Below, piece by piece: positions 53,401 through 61,200 of a stretch of 64,000 nt of DNA (positions are counted from its first letter, which is position 1; every line of letters begins with the position of its first letter). Below the pieces are notes generated by a model. That model was given only the letters and a program-made list of their open reading frames with translations, ran no database searches and was not told the DNA's origin. The position numbers and the translations under genes are program-made. This stretch comes from Silurus meridionalis (taxonomy: Eukaryota; Chordata; Actinopteri; Siluriformes; Siluridae): positions 2,660,990 to 2,724,989 of the forward strand of contig NC_060892.1 of the NCBI RefSeq assembly GCF_014805685.1, written 5' to 3'.

Positions 53401-54962
53401 GAACAAACTGCAGATCTTCTGTAAATAAAGGCTGCCTCAAATCATTCTGTCTCTTCATATAATCCCAGACAGACTCTTCAATGTTCAGATCGGGGTTGTT
53501 GTCCTGCTGCAGAATTAATTGGGGGCCAATCAGAAGCTTCCTTGATGGTACTGCATTATGGATAAAAATGGTCTTGTATTCTCAGCATTGAGGATCATAA
53601 ATCCAAACCTCCAACTCCTTTTGCAGAAATGCAGCCTCAAATTCATAGGAAAACTCCACCATGCTTTGCTGTTGCCTTTCGACACTCATTATTGTACTGT
53701 TTTTCAGTTCTTTGGTGAACATCTCCTTAGATCTCCTGCTAAATCCAGATATTTCTGATTTTGACTCATCAGTCCAGAGCACCTCAAGCGATTTTTCTAC
53801 ACCACAGTTCCTATGTCACTTAGCCTTGTTTTCATTTTGGAGTATGTGTTTTTTATCCATAATTCTTTGATGAAGATCACTTCTGGCCAGACAGCATATG
53901 GTGTACTTGAGTCCCACTGGCTTCCACCAGTTCTTTGCTGACGGCACAGCTGTATATCTTCTGACGCGGCAGAGAAGTAAGCTTGATGCGTCTTTCATCC
54001 ACTGCATTCAGTTTCCTTGGCCGACCATTGCGTCATCACCTGTTTTCTGAAGAGCACATCTTAAAAACCTAGTCTGCTTTGAGATCTTCGTTGGGAGGGA
54101 CCTTGTTGTTGCAGTAGAACCTCCTGTGTCTTCAGTTCTGTCTGTGTTCAGTCTTGCCATGGTGTAGGACCCGTGACATGAAACTCTTCCACAACCTCAC
54201 TATAGTAGCAGCAGAGTTTGGCTGTTCCTCGCCCAGTTTGAAGCTCCTACACAGCTGTTTCTGTTTTACTGACTGTTTCTTCAAAATACATATAAAATTG
54301 ATTATCACCTGCTTGGTATAACGTGTTAATCATCCATCTGACACTGATCTTACAAAACCCCTGAATTAATGCAAGTATACAAACGTGTGCAAGTGTAAGA
54401 ATTGAAAGCAAAAGAGTGCAAAATCGCACCAAATATTAATTTGATTTACATTGTTCTTGTTTGCTCACGTTGTATTTTGTACATTGATAATGAACAGTTA
54501 TAATATTTATTTATATATTATATTACTTTCAGCATTTTCCCCACAACTGCTTAAACCTTTGCACACTAATGTAATAGTTTACTTCTGAATGTCGGCATTT
54601 TTTTCTAATATATTTTCAAAACTTTCCTGTAATTTACTATTTATAGTTTAATGCACAATTTTCTGATCAGGTTTACATTTTAATGCAAGTTGTATTCTGT
54701 ATGTAACCACGTTTGTGACAAAATCTTGAAAATCTAAAATGTTGGTCAGCAGTTGGAGGGTCTCTGAATAGAAATTGAGAAGGAAGAGTGAAATGAAAGG
54801 ATTAAAAAAAAAGTCAAAATCCACACTTTGTATAAAAGCGGGTTACTTACAGTTGCTTTCCTCCACTGAAGACACACCAGAGTGGTTCAGTCTCTTGGAC
54901 CTTCGACTCTCAGGCTTTGGTACAGCAGGAGGTGACGGACCCGACTTTACACACGCAGACAT
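35698..54962 (-). CDS. axdnd1: Axonemal dynein light chain domain-containing protein 1 (25 exons, frameshift in exon 13)
   Basis: AXDND1 carries a dynein light-chain (p28-like) domain and coiled coils; mammalian AXDND1 is testis-expressed and needed for sperm formation. Exons in transcript order: 54962-54851, 50772-50615, 48982-48879, 48777-48666, 48599-48514, 48398-48342, 46741-46633, 45976-45855, 45768-45628, 45224-45120, 44566-44446, 43353-43252, 43169-43004, 42933-42864, 42758-42524, 41748-41532, 40247-40154, 40107-39866, 38523-38433, 37840-37697, 37472-37374, 37228-37112, 37028-36940, 36645-36512, 35738-35698. Landmarks: [89 protein letters not shown]. All phases join except inside exon 13, where one base is missing; with it restored the total is 1022 aa against about 1012 in human. 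Confidence 0.92.
35800..36400 (-). mobile_element. Mariner-like transposon relic in the last axdnd1 intron
   Basis: Minus-strand frames read [20 protein letters not shown] (N-terminal mariner HTH-like part) and [20 protein letters not shown] (C-terminal catalytic motif), with frameshifts and a central deletion. Same family as 56.6-57.0 kb. It lies between exons 24 and 25 of axdnd1. Confidence 0.65.
36650..36669. repeat. (CA)n tract at the axdnd1 exon 24 acceptor
   Basis: On the coding strand (TG)n, then TATAAG, directly before the exon 24 acceptor. Confidence 0.85.
39240..39712 (+). repeat. Interspersed repeat family D
   Basis: Starts ACTGATCAGACATAACATTA and ends TTATGCCTGATTGGGGTATA, so its ends form an imperfect inverted repeat. 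In axdnd1 intron 18. A fragment of the middle (CTTGGACCACTTTTGATAGA) is found at 43797-43816. Confidence 0.6.
43004..43169 (-). pseudogene. axdnd1: axdnd1 exon 13 with a one-base frameshift
   Basis: The exon begins in the expected frame ([19 protein letters not shown]), which after DKKQCEA runs through unrelated residues to a stop at 43005-43007. The last third matches the family only in another frame ([18 protein letters not shown]) and this frame joins exon 14 ([15 protein letters not shown]) in phase 2. The exon is 166 nt; 167 would keep the frame. Both borders are good (CCAG acceptor, ATAAG|GTAAAG donor). The lost base lies roughly between 43050 and 43075. A true allele or an assembly error are both possible. 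Typed as pseudogene only for the broken exon; the rest of the gene is open. Confidence 0.8.
43527..43790 (+). mobile_element. L1-type LINE reverse transcriptase fragment
   Basis: Plus-strand sequence encodes [23 protein letters not shown] residues followed by [20 protein letters not shown], a reverse-transcriptase motif of L1/Tx1-type LINEs, then decays ([10 protein letters not shown]). Opposite to axdnd1, within its intron 11. Followed at once by a piece of another repeat (43815-44052). Confidence 0.65.
44655..45090 (-). mobile_element. Tc1-like repeat copy in axdnd1 intron 10
   Basis: Inverted, close to full length for the non-coding form: ATAAAAGTTTGAGGACACCT at the left, GCCCCAATACTTTTGTCCAT at the right end near 45075. 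Sits 30 bases from axdnd1 exon 10. Confidence 0.6.
45120..46741 (-). CDS. axdnd1: axdnd1 exons 7-10: core of the axonemal dynein light chain domain
   Basis: Exons 46741-46633, 45976-45855, 45768-45628 and 45224-45120 (span includes introns). They read [15 protein letters not shown], then [59 protein letters not shown] and a charged coiled-coil [20 protein letters not shown]. The [11 protein letters not shown] block is the signature shared with dynein inner-arm p28 light chains. Confidence 0.88.
46841..46902. repeat. (CA)n microsatellite in axdnd1 intron 6
   Basis: About 31 CA units, followed at 46903 by AGTATCTCAAAAAGTGAGTA, which resembles the end of another Tc1-like family that continues to about 47160. 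Confidence 0.95.
47460..48100 (+). mobile_element. Degenerate Tc1-like transposase relic (plus strand)
   Basis: A frame from about 47575 to 47958 reads [56 protein letters not shown] and [13 protein letters not shown], the C-terminal catalytic part of a Tc1-like transposase (third catalytic residue region [10 protein letters not shown]). The N-terminal part is missing. Lies in axdnd1 intron 6. Confidence 0.7.
48990..49800. mobile_element. Tc1-like element remnant, non-coding
   Basis: Recognised by the well-known fish Tc1-like segments GTCTGGGCTCTGGCTGGGCC, GCATGATGCTGCCACCACCA and GACATGACGTTTGGCATTC in order, with an end near 48995 (TTTGTTATGTTACAGCCTTA). The opposite terminal repeat is replaced by (TA)n(CA)n at 49812-49893. 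Lies in axdnd1 intron 2, starting directly upstream of exon 3. Confidence 0.6.
49812..49893. repeat. (TA)n(CA)n compound microsatellite
   Basis: Short (TA)n followed by about 36 CA units, at the broken edge of the Tc1-like remnant in axdnd1 intron 2. Confidence 0.95.
50199..50248. repeat. (CA)n microsatellite in axdnd1 intron 2
   Basis: About 25 CA units preceded by CATA repeats. With 49812 and 50384 it makes three microsatellites within 620 bases. Confidence 0.95.
50384..50426. repeat. (AT)n microsatellite in axdnd1 intron 2
   Basis: About 21 AT units, some 190 bases from the axdnd1 exon 2 donor. Confidence 0.95.
51080..52670 (+). mobile_element. Nearly complete Tc1-type DNA transposon in axdnd1 intron 1
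   Basis: Tc1 family element of 1591 bp flanked by TA (51078-51079 and 52671-52672). Both ends begin CACTGGCGATCAAAATTAG. Each terminal repeat is about 190-200 bp and holds a second, inner copy of the ATCAAAATTAGAGAACA motif (left 51261-51280, right 52481-52501), the IR/DR layout known from Sleeping Beauty-like fish elements. The left repeat has a small extra duplication (about 8 bp). The element points opposite to axdnd1 and interrupts an older repeat. Confidence 0.95.
51398..52418 (+). pseudogene. Tc1 transposase with one frameshift and one stop
   Basis: Starts [14 protein letters not shown] with a paired-like helix-turn-helix DNA-binding region and a GRPRKT motif. The reading frame slips near 51606-51624 and continues in another frame at [14 protein letters not shown]. 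The DDE residues are all visible: Asp in [10 protein letters not shown], Asp in [13 protein letters not shown] and Glu in [13 protein letters not shown] single TAA at 52050-52052 breaks the second frame between the first and second catalytic Asp. Full length would be about 340 aa, usual for Tc1. With only two lesions this copy is young compared with all other transposase relics here. Confidence 0.9.
53090..54230 (-). mobile_element. Degenerate Tc1-like transposase relic (minus strand)
   Basis: Minus-strand fragments show [14 protein letters not shown] (first catalytic Asp region), an N-proximal [19 protein letters not shown] piece at 53820-54000, and a C-terminal part around 53100-53460 with [12 protein letters not shown] sequence followed by [18 protein letters not shown]. 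Several frameshifts and stops separate them. Old, inactive copy in axdnd1 intron 1, a different family from the element at 51080. Confidence 0.7.
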
Positions 54963-55240
54963 GTCGGCTTTAGATTTGTAGGTCACAGATAAATACCATA
55001 ATGACCAAAAATGTCTAGAGGAACTGTTACAGACTGCTAGCCTGGTCTAGCTTTAGCACAACAATGCTCAGTCCGAGTGGACGGTAATAAAGTTTGTTAC
55101 CATGGACGCACCCACATGCGTTTCCACGCAACTCCAATCCGATTTACGGGGCTGAGCGCAAAGCGCGCATTGTTCCGTGCGCCTCCACAGAACCATTCCC
55201 AAACAGGGCATTCAGATATATATATATACTATCTAACAAT
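54963..55240 (-). promoter_or_regulatory. axdnd1: axdnd1 5' flank / putative promoter
   Basis: Region directly upstream of the axdnd1 start codon. It contains several CpG dinucleotides (GGGGCTGAGCGCAAAGCGCG near 55150) in contrast to the AT-rich flanks, and a partial X-box. No TATA box at a convincing spacing was seen. Confidence 0.4.
55096..55109 (-). promoter_or_regulatory. Candidate RFX X-box upstream of axdnd1
   Basis: On the minus strand the 14-mer reads GCGTCCATGGTAAC, 134-147 bases upstream of the axdnd1 ATG, inside a GC-richer stretch (55060-55200). The GGTAAC half fits the RFX half-site RGYAAC exactly and the other half fits 4 of 6 positions of GTNRCC. RFX X-boxes are known at promoters of ciliary and axonemal genes, so the position is sensible, but the match is partial. 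Confidence 0.4.
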
Positions 55241-55879
55241 GTAGTGTGAAGGTTTAGGATAGACACAGAGCATTTAGAACTATAGGAGCTTAAAGAAATG
55301 GTCTCAAACCCCTAACCTTGTCCTCTTTTTTGGACATGCGCAACGCGCGGGTCTTAAATTTCTAATGAGAATTTCACTTTCAATTATTGATGAGAACTCA
55401 ATCTGCTACTCCTGGTGATTATACAACAATGAGCAGCTTCTTAACCATCTGAAGTTAATAATATGCAATTTATTTGATATATATCTCTGTTTTCCATATT
55501 TGGATATATCATACCCATTATTTATTTTTCTATATATTTTTAATATTATATATTTCTATATTTCTGACAGCCATAAAAAGCATTTTTACTACATTTTTTA
55601 TGAATATGTATGCGACAAACAAAATTTGATAATTCAGTATATTCATTATATTCCTAACAATCCAACGTGGAGTCGAGGTGGGATGAGGTGATGTCTATCT
55701 GATATACCAGAGTAGTTCAGTCTCTTGGAGGTTTTTTTCAGCAGAAGCTGAGAAGGTTGTTAAACATCTAACATGGCATTTCTTTTATTTGAAATAGTAT
55801 TCGGTTTAGCAATCCAGAACCTCTGGAAACCTTACCTTGGAATCAGTTAGAAGTTGCTTGAGCAAATGGGATGAGTGTC

Positions 55880-56165
55880 TTTTGATACAGGTACATGCAT
55901 CCTTCACTTGAGCTTGGAGACCCAAACCTGTTCCAGCTCCATAAAAATATGAATTGCATGGGATGGGGTGGAAGATTGATCAGTAGCATTGATGTCATTG
56001 ACTGATCAATGTCAACACTGTCTGTACCCCCGGCCTCCTCACCTCACCCACATCAGCAGAAATGTCCAAAAAATCTAGTGGAGCATCTTCCCAGAATTAT
56101 GGAGATAAGAGCAAATGGCGAATGGGATATTTATAAGAATGTTCAAACCAGTCCATATAATCAGA
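55880..56165 (+). mobile_element. Tc1-like repeat copy between axdnd1 and nrdc
   Basis: Direct partial copy: GACCCAAACCTGTTCCAGCT, GGCCTCCTCACCTCACCCAC and AATCTAGTGGAGCATCTTCC. Flanks the transposase relic at 56200. Confidence 0.5.
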
Positions 56166-56199
56166 TTAGTGAAACTTCCCACTAAATGTTTGCATTAAA

Positions 56200-56590
56200 A
56201 ATGTGCTAGAATGTCTAAACAAGCCGCTATGCTTCTGGGAGAAGGTCCTTTGGCTTGATCGGTCCAAACTGAAGCGTTTTGACACAGACACAAAAATGAA
56301 GCTTTGAAAAGAAAATGATGCCTACTGTCCAACATGGAGGAGAAACGATTATGTTTTGGAGCCGGGAGGAGCTTAGGATCTGTGCAGGACAATCATAATG
56401 ATATCTCACGCCTACCAAAGTGCTCAATTCCCAGTGTCAGAAAGCTCTGTCTCAGTTTCTGGGTTTTCCAACGGAACAATGACCCAAACCATACAGCTAA
56501 AATTCAGCATCCAGGAATGTCTAAGAACAAAACGTTGGACTATATTTAAGTGGCCTTACGTGAGCTCTGATCTAAATCCTATTTAACATC
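56200..56590 (+). mobile_element. Degenerate Tc1-like transposase relic (plus strand)
   Basis: Short pieces in different frames: NMEEKRLCFGAGRSLGSVQD, VSVSGFSNGTMTQTIQLK and a WPYVSSDLNPI motif at 56586 that corresponds to the third catalytic-residue region. Many frameshifts. Lies between nrdc and axdnd1. Confidence 0.55.
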
Positions 56591-56599
56591 TACGAGGGG

Positions 56600-57000
56600 T
56601 ATAAAAAAAATTAAGACTAGTTTTATAACACACCAACAGAGGGCAGCACAAGGCTGCACGCACAGTCACAGGGAGCACCGACCTTCAAAAATCAGTGTAA
56701 AAAGATATCGTCCTGTGGACATCAGGAGCAATGCAACTGGTGCTGTTCTGACCACGTGTGCTACCACGTCACCGAGCTCAACATGATCTCACTTCCGCAC
56801 CCATCCTACTTGCCAGATTCGGCTCCTAAGGACTTTGCCTTATTCGTGAAGATAAAGATCCAGTTCGAAGGTTGCCGTTTGATATCATCGTGGATATCCA
56901 GCGGGAATCTGTGCTTAACAGGACACATTCCAGAAGTGGCAGAAACTCTGGGGGCGCTGTAGGTTATAGTGTGTAAACATAGATAAATAAAGTACTTGAA
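56600..57000 (+). mobile_element. Mariner-like transposon relic
   Basis: Begins near a GGTATAAAAAAAATTAAGAC end and contains a frame with MISLPHPSYLPDSAPKDFAL followed by KIKIQFEGCRL, the C-terminal catalytic motif of mariner transposases (HPPYSPDLAPxDF). The part between the end and this motif is deleted. Confidence 0.65.
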
Positions 57001-57197
57001 ACTTTTCGATGCATGAAACCTGCAGCCTAAAGAAGGCATAGGTCTATTTCTATGTAAACACACATTTGCATTTAAGTTATGACTGGTGCTTATATTTTAT
57101 GACGTATTAACACCTGCTATCATGTGATCTACACAAGATTTTAAAAAATAAATCCACAATATGAAGTTTAGAATCTGCCTTTTCTCCCTGACACAAA

Positions 57198-57203
57198 TTT
57201 ATT
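57198..57203 (-). promoter_or_regulatory. nrdc: nrdc polyadenylation signal AATAAA
   Basis: AATAAA on the minus strand about 306 bases after the nrdc stop codon at 57509, defining a probable 3' UTR of about 57180-57508. Confidence 0.5.
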
Positions 57204-57508
57204 GCATATATACATTTGATGAACAGACAAAAGGATAAAACATGCAATACTGTATATGCTACAGATCTCGCTACAGGTGAAGCTCACATTGCAAACCCAT
57301 TCCACGTGCTTCATTATGACCTTTTCAAAACTCATACTCCAGAAAAAAAACATCTCTTCACTTTTCTTTTGATATGATGAATATCTATACCGAGATGAAG
57401 CCTCATTACAGTGCATCGCTACATTACGTTCTTCAAATCTGAGGTAGTTCCTCAAGCAGGTATATCTCCACAGAGTTTCCTGAGTTCTGCTGGGATGGAG
57501 TTGGAATC

Positions 57509-58153
57509 CTAGCCGAGGACTTTGTGGTAAGGATAGAGCGGAAGTGAGGACGTGAATGCACGGATGTCTGTAATCGTGGAGGCTCCGGCGAGGGCTGGTG
57601 AGGCTGGAAGGAAGGTGAGCTTGGAGACCTCGCCGTACGATGAACACTTGTCTTCACCATCATCGCTCTTCTGCACCGAGTCGACGGAGGTCGGGGTGTC
57701 TCCGTGGTTTTTCTCCTCCTCCCCGAAGCCGACCACCTGGGTAGAGACAGAGGAGCGCGTGATGCATTAGCAGCTTCTGGCATTCTGAATTTACAGAATA
57801 AACACGTCATTTACACGAGTCGTTAAGTATTGCACTTACGTGTACGCTAAGCTTCTTGCACTCGGCACCTTTGTGCTCCGTGTACCAAGAAACTAGATCT
57901 GCTTTGGTCATCTGTTTGAGAGCTGCTATCTGTCAGACACATTAGAATATAGGATTAAAAGAGTTCACACATGAGATGTACCTCCTGAAGTCTACCAAGG
58001 AAACAAGGAGCACTCGCTCACTCACGTTTGAGCAGAAGCTACAAAGTGAACGTAAAGGGATAAGACTAAAGAGTTTGAAGATTTTTTAGATAGATAAGAG
58101 ACCTGAAATGCAGTTTAGCATCCACCAGAAGTGCAAATAGTAGCAATTGTGCA

Positions 58154-58220
<67 letters not shown>

Positions 58221-61200
58221 GTATTAGTGCAAGATCTATGTAAGGCACAGTACGTTAATATACAGACTATTATGGTAATGCTGTATGTAAATAAAAATGT
58301 GAAAAGAAAGCTTTTAATTGTTAATATTTTTAACATGCGTAAATAAATTCAACCCCCGTGATAGATTTAAGTTTTACTTCCACAGGAGCATCTTGACGAC
58401 AGAGATCTGAATATTTAACAGTCTGTGAAATTCTGTAAAGGTATATTCTGTTCTAGTCAGACTTTTTGATTTTAGCTTTATTGCTCCAAATTTTTTTAGT
58501 AATTTTCTTTAAAGTTGTTCATAATTATTTAAGACCTACAGCAGCAAATTTAAGACTTTTTAAGGTTCAAAATGTAGATTTTTTATTTTAGACCCTGTGG
58601 AAACACTGTACTACCAGTTGGTGTCGTCATCCAGCAAACGTCCCCCACCAATCCCCCACCACACAAACATTATTCAACTATCAAGCGACTACAGGCACGA
58701 ATTGACAAATCTGATTCGATGATGAAAATCCTTAGTCATGGTCACCCCTGATAATAAATATGACCTCAATTGAGCCCCTTGATGAAGAGACAAAAGTACC
58801 AGGATGTGGATGGCGTGAATTGTTTTCTTACCTCTTTGCCAAGTCGGTCAAAAACGTACTGCTGGGTGACCACCTCGAACCAGTTCCTGTCGACCTCCTC
58901 GCCAAGGTGCGTGTCCTCACACTCCTTCAGCTTGATTAGAGCAGTGACTTGTGCCTGAAATGCCTCGTCTGACAGATTGGCCATCTTTTCGCCAAAGTTC
59001 ACCAAGAACTCTTCGATTTTGTTCTCTACAAAGTCGGTGCTATAGAAGTCACAACGGCATGGTCAGGCGATGCTCAGATATCACTCGGACAACAGATTAA
59101 TTAAAGATCGACCGATATGAAGGTTTTGCAGATTAATCGGCACTGAGAGCTGATTTGCTGGAACTATCGGCTATCTGCAGAAATCCAAACCGTAGTTTTT
59201 CCAGGTTCCAGTCTGCTGTCATTACAAGAGCAGCCTCTAGGGGTGAATCGCTGATCATGACGTGCTGTTTGTTTTTACAGGCAGAACTGCACGCTGCACG
59301 GAGAGCGCTATATTATGTATAATATATCAATATCACTCATATTCATTTAATATCATTTTATTAAACATTCATATTTATTTAATCTAGCACATTTTCATGA
59401 TTCAGTGAGGTTTTTTGTTTTATTTTTATAATAAGTACTTTTTTACATGGAGTGTTTTTTTATCCAGTATCCATTTTCATCGATTATCAGCAAGTACGAT
59501 CCTACCTAGCTATCGATATCAGTAAAATTCACTATCAGTCAACTCTCTAATATTAATAACAACCTCCATTTGCAATTTAATACGGATGGCACTTATAACT
59601 CTGATGGCTCGATCAATATGGTGTTAACTGGGTAGCTATAAGACTGACCAACCTGCTTCTGAAATCCCTCCAAAACCTCACCTGAATTTGGTTGCTTGAG
59701 TCTCAACAGTAACAGAGAAGCCGAGGCTATTGGATGTGTTCCTGCAGGTAGGGTACACCTGATACCTGTGAGATAGGGGAGAACGTGCATCAATCATCTT
59801 TTATCAGAAATAAACTCTCAAAAGGATGGTTAGACTTTCGCGAAAGATGAAGTTGAACTGACCCTAAAGTCTCTTTAGTCCTGAGGAAGTCAAAGCAGGG
59901 CTCCTCCATGTGCATCTAATCAAGAAAAAAACAAATCAGTAAACCAAAAACAAAAATCACATGTGGTGTACATAAGTGAACTGTGGAAATCTTACCACAA
60001 GTAGCTCCATCAGCGCATGTTCTCTGAGGTTCTTAATCCCAGACTGGTAACAAACATATCAGACAATATCAATACCACAATCACAGAACCCGTTTGTAAA
60101 CATAGTTGTAAACAAAAAAAGTTTTTAGGAGACACATGCAAGTTCCTTTTGTTTATATGCAACAAACTCAATCATATAACAGTATTTAAAGATGTTCCAC
60201 TTTATTTGCGGTGAAAAATCTTCCCTCAGCATGAAGAACAGCTTTTCACGCTTTTCTCGGCATCCGGACAGTTGAAACACTTCGCCGTGCCTCTTGCAAA
60301 ACTCGACAAATTTGTTCTTTACTGGTTGGTAAAAAATCATTCATTCCTGTGATGCAGTTCATCCCAGAGCAGTTCAATAGGATTTAGATAAATATCACTC
60401 CAGACGTCTGTCTGCTCTCAAAACCCGGACGTACGCTTTAGTTCATTGTCTCGTCTTAGGGTGAAGTCGGCTCCACTGAGCCACAGTCCAGACGGAACCG
60501 AATGGTGTTGAAGTATGGAATCGGAGCCGTGTTGAATCAGTATTCCTTTCACTGTCCGGAATAAGTTTTCAATCTTCCCTGCTCCAAAACAACCCCAAAC
60601 CATTAAGATTCCATCTCCATGATTTACTATGTGTATGAGGCAGTCTGATCACATCTTCTCTCCTGTTCTCCATCTTATACAAGTTCTTCTGTTAGAGACA
60701 GACACAGAATTTTCTTCCAGCCAATCACTTTCCAATTCTTTTGCATTCGTCTTTTACCAGAGTTTGATGCAGAGAAACAAAAGTGTCTCGAAAACTATAA
60801 AAGACCAGGTGGATCTTAACTTTTGATAGGCGCTTTGTATTTCATTATTTAATGTAACAGAGACAAAACAATATTATAAATCACCCTGTAACTATTTGGT
60901 GAGCCAAAATTTGTATTTATTTTTTTAAATATCAACATCAGAAGACATCCAGTTCTTCAGTAATGGCAGACAGGCTTGCCAAGAGTCTATTTTTAACTTG
61001 CACGACAAAGCAGCAATCCTGAAACCCTGACATTTTGATTATAGACAGTTCGATCCATAATGAGCAAGCCAAAAATGATGCCTGACTCGGAAAGAGAACT
61101 TTCTTTCTGACTGACAGAATAGTGGGATTGTAATTGACTTCAGTATACAGTAGGGATGGTAAAATTCACTGATTTGCATAGGTGCATTGGCATAAAAGTT

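Larger units (their letters stand above)
54980..57180. other. Intergenic region between axdnd1 and nrdc
   Basis: Runs from the axdnd1 promoter to the nrdc 3' UTR, so nrdc lies upstream of axdnd1 in the same (minus) orientation. 55240-55880 is AT-rich with no feature seen; 55880-57000 is filled by Tc1 and mariner relics. No further gene recognised. Confidence 0.6.
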
